Positions 17,458 to 26,216 of a stretch of DNA of 64,000 bases are shown here, piece by piece. The first letter of the stretch is position 1. Each line of letters starts with the position of its first letter. The position numbers and the translations under genes were made by a program. The notes under the pieces were generated by a model that was not told the origin of the DNA, did no database searches, and was given only the letters and a program-made list of their open reading frames with translations. This stretch comes from Beduinella massiliensis (GTDB taxonomy: Bacteria > Bacillota > Clostridia > Christensenellales > Aristaeellaceae), in contig NZ_LT963430.1 in assembly GCF_900199405.1 (NCBI RefSeq), positions 1,116,001 to 1,180,000 of the forward strand, in the 5' to 3' direction.

Positions 17458-18086
17458 AGGGGCTCTTGCTGAAGGATATGATCGTGGCGGGCAGACAGGC
17501 GAAGTCCTCGCTGGTGATCGTGCTGCTCTACCTGGTGCTCTTTCGGAACAACGCGCCGGTATTGGTGGGGCTGGTTTCGATGCTCTGCCTGATGACGGCG
17601 ATTTCCAGCTTCAGCTACGACGAAGCGGTGAAATGGCCTGCTTATGCGGCCGCGCTGCCGATGCCGCGTCGCGCGCTCGTGCGGGCGAAGTACCTGCTCA
17701 GCTTCGGCCTTTTGGCGCTGGGCGTGCTGCTTTCGGCGGCGGTCGCGCTGATCGTGACGGCTCTGACCGGCGGTTCGCAGGTAGCGGAGGTACTGGGCGC
17801 GGCGCTGGGGTGCGGGCTCATCATGGGATTCATGATCTGCCTGACGCTGCCGCTGATGTTCCGCTTTCCGGTGGAAAGGGCGCGCGTCTTTATGACGCTG
17901 GCGATGCTGATTCCCACGATTCTCGTGGTCGGCCTGGCGGGCGTGCTGCCGTCAATGCCGCAGGCGGAGGCGGTTTCGAGCGCCCCATGGGCTCTGATTT
18001 GCGTGCTGGCGGTCGCGGTACTCGTTGTCATCGGCATCGCCTCCTATCGGATTTCCGTGCGCTTTATCGAGAAAAAGGAATTTTAA
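17454..18086 (+). CDS. ABC-2 type transporter permease
   Basis: A 210-aa integral membrane protein with about six hydrophobic segments (around 20-55, 75-105, 110-135, 140-165, 175-200). It has no similarity that I recognise beyond the ABC-2 permease pattern. It starts within the last codon region of the ATPase gene (4-bp overlap), and a terminator follows. Confidence 0.82.
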   Translation: MKGLLLKDMIVAGRQAKSSLVIVLLYLVLFRNNAPVLVGLVSMLCLMTAISSFSYDEAVKWPAYAAALPMPRRALVRAKYLLSFGLLALGVLLSAAVALIVTALTGGSQVAEVLGAALGCGLIMGFMICLTLPLMFRFPVERARVFMTLAMLIPTILVVGLAGVLPSMPQAEAVSSAPWALICVLAVAVLVVIGIASYRISVRFIEKKEF

Positions 18087-18098
18087 GAGGGCGTGTCC

Positions 18099-18135
18099 GT
18101 CCTTCCGGTCTTGTTCCGGAAGGACTTTTTCTTTT
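18099..18135 (+). terminator. Terminator of the GntR/ABC operon
   Basis: Perfect 10-bp stem GTCCTTCCGG/CCGGAAGGAC with a 7-nt loop followed by TTTTTCTTTT. Confidence 0.9.
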
Positions 18136-18160
18136 GATAATCACAAAAAGAAATTTTTTC

Positions 18161-18189
18161 TTGATTGGCAAGAGCAAAACGGATATAAT
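18161..18189 (+). promoter_or_regulatory. Promoter of the ROK kinase/RpiR operon
   Basis: TTGATT (18161-18166), 17-bp spacer, TATAAT (18184-18189). The ATG at 18220 follows 30 nt downstream with AGGAGG in between. Confidence 0.85.
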
Positions 18190-18219
18190 GGGGACAGAAA
18201 AGCGACAGGAGGCGGCGAT

Positions 18220-19113
18220 ATGCGTATTTTGGCGCTCGATATCGGCGGGACGGCCATCAAGTCCGCCCTGCTGGACGGGGCGGGGCATATCCTTCGGGAG
18301 GCGGAGGCGCCCTCCGAGGGCAAACGGGGCGGTCCGTACCTGATGGCGCGCGCCCAGGCTGTCATCGATGGATACGACGGATACGACGCGCTGGGCGTCT
18401 CCACCACCGGGCAGGTGGACGCACGGACGGGGCGCATCGTCTTCGCCAACGACAATGTGCCGAACTTCACCGGCACGCCCGTGGGCGAACGCCTCCATGC
18501 CTACACAGGGGTGCCGGTGGCGGTCGAAAACGACGTAAACGCCGCCGCGCTGGGCGAGGCGCACTTCGGCGCGGGCCGGGGGACGCGCGACTTTTTATGC
18601 CTGACCTACGGCACAGGCGTGGGCGGCGCGATCGTCCTGGATGGACGAATTTACGGCGGTGCAGACGGCGTCGCGGGCGAGGTGGGGCACATCCTGACGC
18701 ACCCGGAGGGCCTGCCCTGCGCCTGTGGGCAGCGCGGCTGCTACGAGCAATACGCCTCTACCACGGCGCTGCTGCGCGCGGCGCGCGCGGTCGAGCCGGA
18801 AATCGAGGACGGGCGCGATCTTTTCGCGCGGGTCTCCAGCCGTCCGGACCTGGCGGATGCGGTGTCCGCGTGGGTGCACGAGGTGGTCTTCGGGCTCGTC
18901 TCGCTGACGCACATCTTCAATCCCGCGCTGATCGTGCTGGGCGGCGGCGTGATGAGCCAGCGCGCCGTCCTGCGCGCGGTGGAGAGCCTGCTGTACCCGC
19001 GCCTGATGGAGAGCTACCGCGGCGTCAAGCTGGCGGGCGCGCAGCTCGGCAATCAGGCGGGGGTGTACGGGGCGTTTGTGTTGGCGCTGAGCGCGCTGGA
19101 GGGCAGCAAATGA
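18220..19113 (+). CDS. ROK-family sugar kinase
   Basis: A 297-aa kinase that phosphorylates a hexose or amino sugar with ATP. The N-terminal phosphate-binding DIGGTAIKSALLDG, the catalytic END (D105), the EVGH (154-157) and the zinc-binding C167-x-C169-G-x2-G-x-C174-x-E motif are all present, and the length is normal. Start is set by AGGAGG 8 nt upstream and by the promoter; the frame is open further up but would overlap the promoter. It overlaps an RpiR gene, and a NanE epimerase gene lies downstream, so N-acetylmannosamine kinase is the most likely activity, with glucokinase as the alternative. Confidence 0.9.
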   Translation: MRILALDIGGTAIKSALLDGAGHILREAEAPSEGKRGGPYLMARAQAVIDGYDGYDALGVSTTGQVDARTGRIVFANDNVPNFTGTPVGERLHAYTGVPVAVENDVNAAALGEAHFGAGRGTRDFLCLTYGTGVGGAIVLDGRIYGGADGVAGEVGHILTHPEGLPCACGQRGCYEQYASTTALLRAARAVEPEIEDGRDLFARVSSRPDLADAVSAWVHEVVFGLVSLTHIFNPALIVLGGGVMSQRAVLRAVESLLYPRLMESYRGVKLAGAQLGNQAGVYGAFVLALSALEGSK

Positions 19114-19970
19114 CGAACGATATTTTTACGGAAATTCATACGCGCTACAATCAGTTTACCAAGGCGGAAAAACGCGTGGCGGATTTGGTGCTGGAGAAGC
19201 CGGATCAGGTGGTGTATATGTCGATCACCGATCTGGCGGATGCCTGCGGCGTAGGGGACACGAGCGTCTTCCGCTTCTGCCGCGACCTGGACAAGAAGGG
19301 CTATCAGGACTTCAAGATGGCGCTGGCGCAGGCGCTGGCCTCCGGCTCGGAGGACGCCGCGGCAACCCAGATGACCGGCGCGGTTGGCTTTAAGGATTCG
19401 CTGGACGTGGTGGTGCAGAAGGTGCTTTCCACCAACGTCGGCGCGCTCAACGAAACCTACCGCCTGATCCGCAAGGAGGACATCAGCACGGCGGTCGACT
19501 GGATGATCCAGGCCAAGAGCATCTACTTCTTCGGCGTGGGCGGTTCGATGGTCGCGGCGCTGGAGGCGCAGAGCCGCTTCATGCGCATTACCAGCAAGGC
19601 GCACATGACCATCGACCTGCATTTGCAGGCAATGAGCGCCGCATTGATGGGCCCGGAGGATCTGGCGATCGCCTTTTCCTATTCCGGGGCGACGAAGGAC
19701 ACGCTCGACGTGGTCAGCAAGGCCCGGGCGGGCGGGGCAAAGGTCATCGGCATCACCCGCTTTACCCGTTCGCCCCTGAGCGCCCTGTGCGACCTCAGGC
19801 TTCTGTGCGGCGCGAACGAGGGGCCGCTGCAGGGCGGCTCGATGTCCGCGAAGATGTCGCAGCTCTTTTTGCTCGATGTGCTCTACGTCGAGTACTTCAA
19901 GCGCACCTATGAAACCTCCACGCAGAGCAAGGCCGCCACGGCCGACGCGATCACGAGCAAGCTATATTAA
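19110..19970 (+). CDS. MurR/RpiR-family transcriptional regulator
   Basis: A 286-aa regulator with an N-terminal RpiR helix-turn-helix domain (about 1-77, including SITDLADACGVGDTSVFRFCRDL) and a SIS sugar-phosphate-binding domain (about 125-250, with FFGVGGS and AFSYSGATKD). The ATG overlaps the TGA of the ROK gene, so the two are coupled. The family senses phosphosugars; with ROK and NanE around it the ligand is probably an amino-sugar phosphate. A terminator follows. Confidence 0.93.
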   Translation: MTNDIFTEIHTRYNQFTKAEKRVADLVLEKPDQVVYMSITDLADACGVGDTSVFRFCRDLDKKGYQDFKMALAQALASGSEDAAATQMTGAVGFKDSLDVVVQKVLSTNVGALNETYRLIRKEDISTAVDWMIQAKSIYFFGVGGSMVAALEAQSRFMRITSKAHMTIDLHLQAMSAALMGPEDLAIAFSYSGATKDTLDVVSKARAGGAKVIGITRFTRSPLSALCDLRLLCGANEGPLQGGSMSAKMSQLFLLDVLYVEYFKRTYETSTQSKAATADAITSKLY

Positions 19971-19996
19971 TCTGAATACACATCATCCGTTTGGAC

Positions 19997-20040
19997 AAAA
20001 AGAAAATTCCGTATCTATAAAAGGACGGGATTTTCTTTTT
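19997..20040 (+). terminator. Terminator after the RpiR gene
   Basis: AAAAAGAAAATTCCGT and ACGGGATTTTCTTTTT are nearly perfect inverted arms around a 12-nt loop, so it can function in both directions. Confidence 0.85.
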
Positions 20041-20074
20041 ATTTTAAAAAAGTAAAAATATTTTTTAAAACTAC

Positions 20075-20102
20075 TTGAAAAAGAAAAACGATTTGGTATA
20101 AT
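20075..20102 (+). promoter_or_regulatory. Promoter of nanE
   Basis: TTGAAA (20075-20080), 16-bp spacer, TATAAT (20097-20102). The in-frame ATG at 20101 lies inside the -10 and therefore cannot be the start. Confidence 0.8.
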
Positions 20103-20124
20103 GAGGGGGAAAGGCGTGATAAAA

Positions 20125-20832
20125 ATGAGCAGTATGGACAAAAAACAGGCCGTCCTTTCCCAAATCAAGGGGGGATTGGTGGTTTCCTGTCAGGCTCTTT
20201 CGGATGAGCCGCTGCACAGTTCTATAATCATGGGCCGCATGGCCTATGCGGCGATGCTGGGCGGCGCGTGCGGCATCCGGGCGAATACGCCGGAAGACAT
20301 CCTGCAGATCCGGCGTGAGGTGGACCTGCCCATCATCGGGCTTACGAAGTGCGTTTCGCCGGACAGTCCGGTATACATTACGCCGACGCTTTGCGAGGTG
20401 GACGCCCTTTGCGAGGCGGGCTGTGAAATCATCGCCATGGACGCGACGGATCGTCCGCATACAGGCGGGCTCACCATAGAGGCGCTCTTTCCGCAGGTGC
20501 GCGCGAAGTATCCGGAGCAGCTCTTCATGGCGGACATCGCCACCTTCGAGGAGGGGCTGAACGCGCAGAGGCTCGGCTTCGACCTGGTGAGCACCACGCT
20601 GTCCGGCTATACGGCGGATACGAAGGACCGGGTTCTGCCGGACTTTGAATTGATGCGCAGGCTGTCCCTGGCGCTTTCGATTCCCGTGATCGGGGAAGGC
20701 GGCATCTGGTCTCCGGATGAATTGAAGAAAGCGATGGAGCAGGGCGTCTTCGCCTGCGTCGTGGGCACGGCCATCACACGCCCGCGCGAGATTACCCGCC
20801 GCTTCGCCGACGCCATAAAGCCCGCTCGTTAA
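20125..20832 (+). CDS. nanE: N-acetylmannosamine-6-phosphate 2-epimerase
   Basis: A 235-aa TIM-barrel enzyme that converts ManNAc-6-P to GlcNAc-6-P in sialic acid or ManNAc breakdown. Recognisable family motifs are GGLVVSCQAL near the start, GIRANTPEDI, PIIGLTK, MDATDRPHTGG, FMADIATFEEG, and the C-terminal GEGGIWSPDE and VVGTAITRP phosphate-binding loops. Start 20125 is chosen downstream of its own promoter. The ROK kinase and RpiR regulator upstream complete a kinase-epimerase pair. No sialic acid lyase (NanA) or deacetylase (NagA) is in the window. Confidence 0.93.
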   Translation: MSSMDKKQAVLSQIKGGLVVSCQALSDEPLHSSIIMGRMAYAAMLGGACGIRANTPEDILQIRREVDLPIIGLTKCVSPDSPVYITPTLCEVDALCEAGCEIIAMDATDRPHTGGLTIEALFPQVRAKYPEQLFMADIATFEEGLNAQRLGFDLVSTTLSGYTADTKDRVLPDFELMRRLSLALSIPVIGEGGIWSPDELKKAMEQGVFACVVGTAITRPREITRRFADAIKPAR

Positions 20833-20925
20833 GAGCAGAACGTGAACCTTTTAAGGCGTGAGCAAAAAAGAACGCCGGAAGCATCCTGGATTGCGACGCA
20901 TATTTAAGAGAAAGTGGGCGGTTCT

Positions 20926-22395
20926 ATGTTTGAAAAGAAGGTTGTACAGGTTGAAGATCGCTGGTCGGTTTACTATGGGGGCACGGGAGAAATGCCGGCT
21001 CGCGCATTGGAGCTTCTGGCAGAAGGTCTTTCCTGTTATATCAATGAATATACGCCTGAATTTGTGCGGGCAGGGCAGAAGTCCGTTGTAGGCAATTCGA
21101 TTTTGATTGGCGTGGGCAATGATAACCCTCTGATCGTTCAACTGCTTGGCGAACAGAAGATTCCGGAGCAGGGATATCGTCTCTGTGTAAAGGATAGTCC
21201 GTGGCAACCGGGCAAGCAGGTTGCAGTCATTGTTGGCGGCGATGCTTCCGGCCTTTTGTATGGCTGCGTTGATTTCATCTATCAGTATCTGGCAAAAGCG
21301 GATTATGATCTGACGCAACAGTCGGGCTTGGATTTTCTCCGGATTCTGGACGCGACGTGCGGTAACGAAAGGGTGATGCATCTCCCGGAAATCGATGAGA
21401 CGGATGCGCCGAAGCTGAGCAAGCGTGGATTGTGGACGTGGGGACATCCGATCTATAATTATCGTGGCTATTTGGACAATATGTTGAAGCTGAAAATGAA
21501 TCAGGCGATTATCTGGAATGATGAACCGCCAGTTAATGGTCAGGCATTCGTAGAATACGCACATCGAAACTGTGTTGAGGTAATTTGGGGCTTCTCATGG
21601 GCGTGGGGCGTGGATATTGATATTTCGGCAGATGGTGCGATGGAGCACTGGAAGGACGTTGTCATTTCTGAATATCGGGATCACTATGCAGATATGGGGG
21701 GGGATGGGGTTTATTTCCAAACATTTACCGAAACTACGGAAGACATGAAGGATGGCCTGGTGATCGCAGAGGAAGCGGTTAAATGGGTGAACTATATTTC
21801 CGACGCGCTTCTAAAGCTATATCCGCATCTAAAGATTCAGTTTGGCCTGCACGCGACCTCTGTCTGTCATCGCATGGACGTCATCGCAAAAACAGATCCC
21901 CGAGTTGATATTATCTGGGAGGACTGCGGAGCGTTCCCCTATGCCTATTCTGCAGGTAAAATCGACGGTTATGAGGAAACTCAGGCATTTACCGATGAGA
22001 TCATCCATCATCGCACCAGCGGCGAGTATGGCGCTGTGCTAAAGGGCATGATGAATCTGGACTGGACGAAGTTTGAATACAAAACGGGGCCTTTTATGCT
22101 GGGCTGCGCAGACAAGGGCTTTCGGGATGGAAGAACTGCGACACAGAGACGCTTCTGGCATTTCCGCCAGAGCGATTGGCTGGTCAACGGTGACTATTGC
22201 CGCAGGATCGTCAAACAGCTGGCAGATGGCTGCAATGGCCAGGCCAGCGTGACCTTCCTCGTGGAGGATGGTATGTTTGAGGAAGCGCTGTGGTATGTGG
22301 TTGTGCTGGGCGGCGAAATGCTGTGGAATTCGGAACGCTCCATTCGCGAGATCATGACAGTTGCTGCTCGGAGGACGGACGTCGTATTCGCATAA
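20926..22395 (+). CDS. Glycoside hydrolase-like protein, family not identified
   Basis: A 489-aa protein without signal peptide. The N-terminal part ends in a GLLYGCVDFIYQYL segment, reminiscent of the N-terminal domain found before TIM-barrel catalytic domains in GH20/GH67-type enzymes. It is followed by KRGLWTWGHPIYNYRGYLDNMLKLKMN and acidic strands (WNDEPP, IIWEDCGAFPY, FTETTED) typical of a retaining glycosidase barrel. I cannot assign a GH family. Start 20926 is preferred over an in-frame GTG 12 nt upstream because it opens with the more normal MFEKK; the ribosome-binding site is weak. It lies just upstream of an importer, so it probably degrades the imported sugar in the cytoplasm. Confidence 0.65.
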   Translation: MFEKKVVQVEDRWSVYYGGTGEMPARALELLAEGLSCYINEYTPEFVRAGQKSVVGNSILIGVGNDNPLIVQLLGEQKIPEQGYRLCVKDSPWQPGKQVAVIVGGDASGLLYGCVDFIYQYLAKADYDLTQQSGLDFLRILDATCGNERVMHLPEIDETDAPKLSKRGLWTWGHPIYNYRGYLDNMLKLKMNQAIIWNDEPPVNGQAFVEYAHRNCVEVIWGFSWAWGVDIDISADGAMEHWKDVVISEYRDHYADMGGDGVYFQTFTETTEDMKDGLVIAEEAVKWVNYISDALLKLYPHLKIQFGLHATSVCHRMDVIAKTDPRVDIIWEDCGAFPYAYSAGKIDGYEETQAFTDEIIHHRTSGEYGAVLKGMMNLDWTKFEYKTGPFMLGCADKGFRDGRTATQRRFWHFRQSDWLVNGDYCRRIVKQLADGCNGQASVTFLVEDGMFEEALWYVVVLGGEMLWNSERSIREIMTVAARRTDVVFA

Positions 22396-22448
22396 TGGAT
22401 TTATTGGCAGCTATTGCTGTTAGTAAAAAACAAAAAGGAGGGTTTACC

Positions 22449-24047
22449 ATGAAACACCTGAGGAAGATCATATCTGTAGTTTTGGCGCTGATGATGATGC
22501 TGGGCGTTGTAGCATCTGCAGAGTCGGCCACACAGGAGCTTGATGAGGGCTATTTTCGATTTGAGGATACCGTGACAATCACCGTGGGCAAAGAACAGAG
22601 TACCGCGAATTGGCCGGATCCGCAGGATTCTACCGAGAACAATTTGGCGACCCGCACCATTCTGGAGAAATTTAATATCGATGTTCAAGCAGATTGGGTT
22701 TCTGATGACTACTATACGAAGTTGGCCTTGAGCATCAGCGCCGGAGATCTGCCAGACGTGTTTGTTATTGACAGCTCCCACTACAATCTCTATCTGGAGC
22801 TGGTCGACAATGACATGCTCGCCGATCTGCGCGGAGTGTATGAGGAGTACGCCAGCGACTACGTACGTCACCTGTACGAGACCTTTAACGATAAGCCCCT
22901 GACGGCACTGACCAATGAGGACGGTCAGATGTTCGGTCTCCCACAGGGAAGCAACTACTATGGCAGTGAATCCTATCTATGGATTCGCCAGGATTGGCTG
23001 GATGAACTGGGTCTTGAGCAGCCGAAGACCATTGAGGAGTTGGAGAATGTACTGATTGCCTTCCGCGACAAGAAGAGTAGCAAGGGACTACTGATTGGCA
23101 ATGTTATGTCTGGCACCTTTAACGATATCTCCAATCTTGCAGCTGCCTTTGATCTTTATCCCGGCTACTGGATGAAGGGCGAGGATGGCGAGATTTCCTA
23201 TGGTTCCGTGAATCCGAAAATGAAGGAACTTCTGACGGTTCTTCAGCGCTGGTATGCGGAAGGTCTCATCAATCCTGAGTTTATGACCTCTGACAGCGAT
23301 TCAAACAAGGCGATGTTCGCTTCCGGAGAGAGCGGCACCGCAATCGCCAACGCGTGGTTCTCCATCGGTATCTCCGAGCTGATGAATGTGGAAGGCGCAG
23401 ACGTGAGAATTCTGGCAGCGCCGTTGAATGAAGAGGGTCATTTCAATCTCGTGATGAATCCCATCTGGAACTCTATCCTGTGTGTCAGCAAGGATTGCGA
23501 AAACCTAGCGGCAGTCATGGAAGTTGTGAACTATGTTGCGGATAAGCACGGAGAGTTTGGCAAGGAGATCTATTCTGCCTATAACGTACAGGGCGTTCAG
23601 TGGGAAGCGTACTATCCCTTTGGCCTGTTTAATTTGATTGCTGCCGACGAGATCATCGATACCTATTATGGTATTTTGGAATATCAGGAGACCGGCGAGC
23701 TGTCGAAGCCCTACGATCTGGATTGGCTGATCTATTTGGTGGACGCATTCCTGAAGGATGAGCCCTACGACGCTGAGCCCAGCAGTGTTTTCTGGTATAC
23801 CTACGCATACTATTATGTCTGCGAGCAGATTGCTGGCGAAAATGTTGTAGAGGTTGATCAGGCATTCACTGCGCGTACTGAGTCCATGGCTGACTTCTGG
23901 TCGAACCTTGAGACGTTAGAATCCACCTACCTGCAACAGATCATCATCGGTGAGAAGGCAGTTGACGCCTACGATGAGTTTATCAAGAGATGGAAGAACG
24001 AAGGTGGCGACTTAATCACGGCTGAGGTTCGTGCTATGATGGAATAA
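22449..24047 (+). CDS. Extracellular solute-binding protein, LplA/YtcQ type
   Basis: A 532-aa family 1 SBP. AAGGAGG lies just before the ATG and the protein opens with a signal peptide (about 1-24, cleavage near ASA|ES). No lipobox cysteine is present. The mature protein has the LplA-type features: NNLATRTILEKFNIDV, LPDVFVIDSS, and a WIRQDWLDELGLEQPKTIEEL segment. It should bind oligosaccharides for the LplB/LplC-type permeases that follow. A hairpin lies between it and the permease genes. Confidence 0.9.
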   Translation: MKHLRKIISVVLALMMMLGVVASAESATQELDEGYFRFEDTVTITVGKEQSTANWPDPQDSTENNLATRTILEKFNIDVQADWVSDDYYTKLALSISAGDLPDVFVIDSSHYNLYLELVDNDMLADLRGVYEEYASDYVRHLYETFNDKPLTALTNEDGQMFGLPQGSNYYGSESYLWIRQDWLDELGLEQPKTIEELENVLIAFRDKKSSKGLLIGNVMSGTFNDISNLAAAFDLYPGYWMKGEDGEISYGSVNPKMKELLTVLQRWYAEGLINPEFMTSDSDSNKAMFASGESGTAIANAWFSIGISELMNVEGADVRILAAPLNEEGHFNLVMNPIWNSILCVSKDCENLAAVMEVVNYVADKHGEFGKEIYSAYNVQGVQWEAYYPFGLFNLIAADEIIDTYYGILEYQETGELSKPYDLDWLIYLVDAFLKDEPYDAEPSSVFWYTYAYYYVCEQIAGENVVEVDQAFTARTESMADFWSNLETLESTYLQQIIIGEKAVDAYDEFIKRWKNEGGDLITAEVRAMME

Positions 24048-24058
24048 TATGGGCTGCC

Positions 24059-24090
24059 AAGGCGCCATGTGACTTGCGTGGCGCCTTTGT
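24059..24090 (+). terminator. Hairpin between the SBP and permease genes (attenuator or partial terminator)
   Basis: AAGGCGCCA/TGGCGCCTT stem with an 11-nt loop, followed by TGTTT. It lies 11 nt after the SBP stop codon and 33 nt before the permease start. Confidence 0.75.
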
Positions 24091-24122
24091 TTCATTACTA
24101 GCATTAGAAAGAAGGATATGGG

Positions 24123-25013
24123 ATGCTTATACGAAAATATGAGCGCTTCTATCACGCGATGGTCTTGCCCGGATTGATCATGCTGATATTGTTTAATTTT
24201 ATTCCAATGTACGGTGCTGTGATGGCTTTTCAGAATTTCAAACCATCGAAGGGCATATTTGGATCGCAGTGGGTAGGAATGCAGAATTTCCGCAAATTGA
24301 TGATGATGTCGGGGTTCCGCCAGGCTGTTGTCAATACGCTGATTATTGCCGTTTTAAAAATTATTCTGGGAATCATCGTACCGGTTTTCTTTGCTGTGAT
24401 ACTCAATGAATGTGGAAACCGCCGAATCAAAAGGTCGGTTCAAACGATTTGTTACCTGCCGAATTTTCTTTCATGGGTTATCTTGGGTGTGATTTTTACA
24501 AATTTCTTTTCCTTAAATGGACTTTTCAATCAGTTCATCGGTCTCCTTGGCGCAGAAGCGGAAATCTGGATGGTCAAAGCATCGTCGTTTCGTATCTTGC
24601 TGATTCTGACAGACACCTGGAAAAACTTTGGCTATACAGCCATCATTTATCTGTCGGCAATGACCAACATCAGTCAGAATATGTACGAAGCGGCAGATAT
24701 TGATGGTGCAAACAGGTTTCAGAAAATTCGCTATCTGACGTTGCCAAGCATTACGCCAACTGTGATTCTGATGACAACGCTTTCGTTGAAAGGCGTTTTG
24801 GATGGAGGATTTGATCAAGTTTTTAATATGTATTCTGAATTGGTATATTCAACGGGTGATATCATCGACACGTATATATACCGTATAGGTCTCGTTGATT
24901 TAAAATACAGCATGTCTGCTGCTGTCAGTCTGGCAAAATCTGCCGTGAGCTTTGTGCTGATTGTGCTGAGCTACCAGTTGGCAAATAAATTCTCCGGATA
25001 TAAGATCTTTTAG
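24123..25013 (+). CDS. Carbohydrate ABC transporter permease, LplB type
   Basis: A 296-aa permease with six hydrophobic helices. The N-terminal LPGLIMLILFNFIPMYGAVMAFQNFKP segment is characteristic of LplB-type permeases, and the EAA coupling loop is visible as YEAADIDGANRFQKIRYLTLPSI. AGAAGGA lies 7 nt before the ATG. It forms a heterodimer with the next gene's product. Confidence 0.93.
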   Translation: MLIRKYERFYHAMVLPGLIMLILFNFIPMYGAVMAFQNFKPSKGIFGSQWVGMQNFRKLMMMSGFRQAVVNTLIIAVLKIILGIIVPVFFAVILNECGNRRIKRSVQTICYLPNFLSWVILGVIFTNFFSLNGLFNQFIGLLGAEAEIWMVKASSFRILLILTDTWKNFGYTAIIYLSAMTNISQNMYEAADIDGANRFQKIRYLTLPSITPTVILMTTLSLKGVLDGGFDQVFNMYSELVYSTGDIIDTYIYRIGLVDLKYSMSAAVSLAKSAVSFVLIVLSYQLANKFSGYKIF

Positions 25014-25025
25014 GGGGCAACAGCA

Positions 25026-25907
25026 ATGAAGAAGCGTATATCTACCTTTGATGTAAGCGTATATATTTTGCTTGCGCTCTTTTCGCTGCTCTGCTTGATT
25101 CCCCTGCTCAATACCGTGGCTGTTTCCTTCAGCGATAAAACGAGCGCGGCAGCAGGACATGTGTATTTTTGGCCGGTGAATTTCACATTGGCGGCTTATA
25201 AGGAAATGTTGAATGACCGCCAGTTTTTTGTCTCCTTTGGCGTATCCGTCGTTCGTGTTTTGATAGGAATCAGCCTTCATCTCACGTTTAGCGTACCGAT
25301 GGCTTATGCTCTTTCTAGACAGAAAGCGGTCTTTCGCGCACATGATATTTATATGTGGCTTTTGGTATTCACTATGTTGTTTAACGGTGGCATGGTGGCA
25401 ACATATATTTGGATTAAGACCTTAGGATTGCTGGATACCATATGGGCGCTAACCCTTCCGTGGGCCGTTCAGGCATATAACATCATTGTATTGATGAATT
25501 ATATGAAGGGCCTACCGCATGAGATTGAAGAGGCAGCGTTGATTGATGGATCCAACCCCTTCAATACGTTGATGCGGATTATCATTCCGCTTTCAACGCC
25601 TTCTATTGCAACAATTTCGCTTCTGTGCATCGTTGGCCATTGGAATGATTATTTTTCCGGACGAATTTATATTAATACGTCTTCAAAGCTTCCGCTGCAA
25701 ACCTATATTTATGCATTGTCTGCGGAAATGAACACTGCGGCTTTGGTTGGATTGTCGCCAGAGGCAATTGAAGCCAAGATGAGAATTTCCAGTCTGACGT
25801 TCAACTGCGCTAAAGTTGTAGTTGCAACGATTCCCGTTTTGATTCTCTATCCTTGGTTACAAAAGTATTTTGTTAAGGGTCTTGTAATGGGCGCTGTCAA
25901 GGGATGA
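25026..25907 (+). CDS. Carbohydrate ABC transporter permease, LplC/YtcP type
   Basis: A 293-aa permease partner of the LplB-type protein, 12 bp downstream of it. Six helices, the family's NTVAVSFSDKTSAAAGHVYFWP segment near the N-terminus and the EAA loop EIEEAALIDGSNPFNTLMRIIIPLS are present. The importer lacks its own ATPase, as usual for this class, which shares an MsmX-like ATPase encoded elsewhere. Confidence 0.93.
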   Translation: MKKRISTFDVSVYILLALFSLLCLIPLLNTVAVSFSDKTSAAAGHVYFWPVNFTLAAYKEMLNDRQFFVSFGVSVVRVLIGISLHLTFSVPMAYALSRQKAVFRAHDIYMWLLVFTMLFNGGMVATYIWIKTLGLLDTIWALTLPWAVQAYNIIVLMNYMKGLPHEIEEAALIDGSNPFNTLMRIIIPLSTPSIATISLLCIVGHWNDYFSGRIYINTSSKLPLQTYIYALSAEMNTAALVGLSPEAIEAKMRISSLTFNCAKVVVATIPVLILYPWLQKYFVKGLVMGAVKG

Positions 25908-26216
25908 TGCGGGAAAGAACTGCAAGATAAAAAGCGGGCATGGGGCCTGCGACGACATTGTCATGGGGTTAAAGGATCGGGAAAAGACTACAATGAACGA
26001 AAAGAATGACGGGGAAATGAGCTAAGGGGGAGCGCATGACCTTTCTGAGAAATTCGTTCAGTGTAGTCTTTTTTGTATGATATTGAGAAGAGAAAGAGTA
26101 TGCCCGCAACAAGGACAAGAAAGCGGATCAAGATGAAAAGAAAGACAGCTGGCAAGCCGTCGGCGAGAGCAAGCGCAACAAAGAGGCCACGGCTTTGCGG
26201 GGCTGACCCCTGCACC
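25908..26216. other. Intergenic region with a long-arm inverted repeat, no gene recognised
   Basis: About 310 bases between two convergent genes. 25982-26001 (starting AAAAGACTACA) and 26053-26072 (ending TGTAGTCTTTT) are inverted copies with one mismatch, separated by about 50 nt and followed by T6, so a large-loop bidirectional terminator or a small structured RNA is possible. The remaining 26073-26216 is A/G-rich and carries only an implausible Arg/Lys-rich frame that runs into the convergent gene. Confidence 0.6.

Larger units (their letters stand above)
20833..25970. other. AT-richer block, probable horizontal acquisition
   Basis: From just after nanE to about 25.97 kb the base composition and codon use shift visibly: A/T third positions are common (for example GAT, AAA, TTG), while flanking genes use mostly G/C third positions. 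The block contains one glycosidase-like gene and a three-gene LplABC-type importer. I found no transposase, integrase or flanking repeat. Confidence 0.65.

Noticed and set aside
20101-20124. Upstream ATG of nanE
   Set aside because: It lies within the TATAAT box, so it cannot be in the transcript from that promoter.
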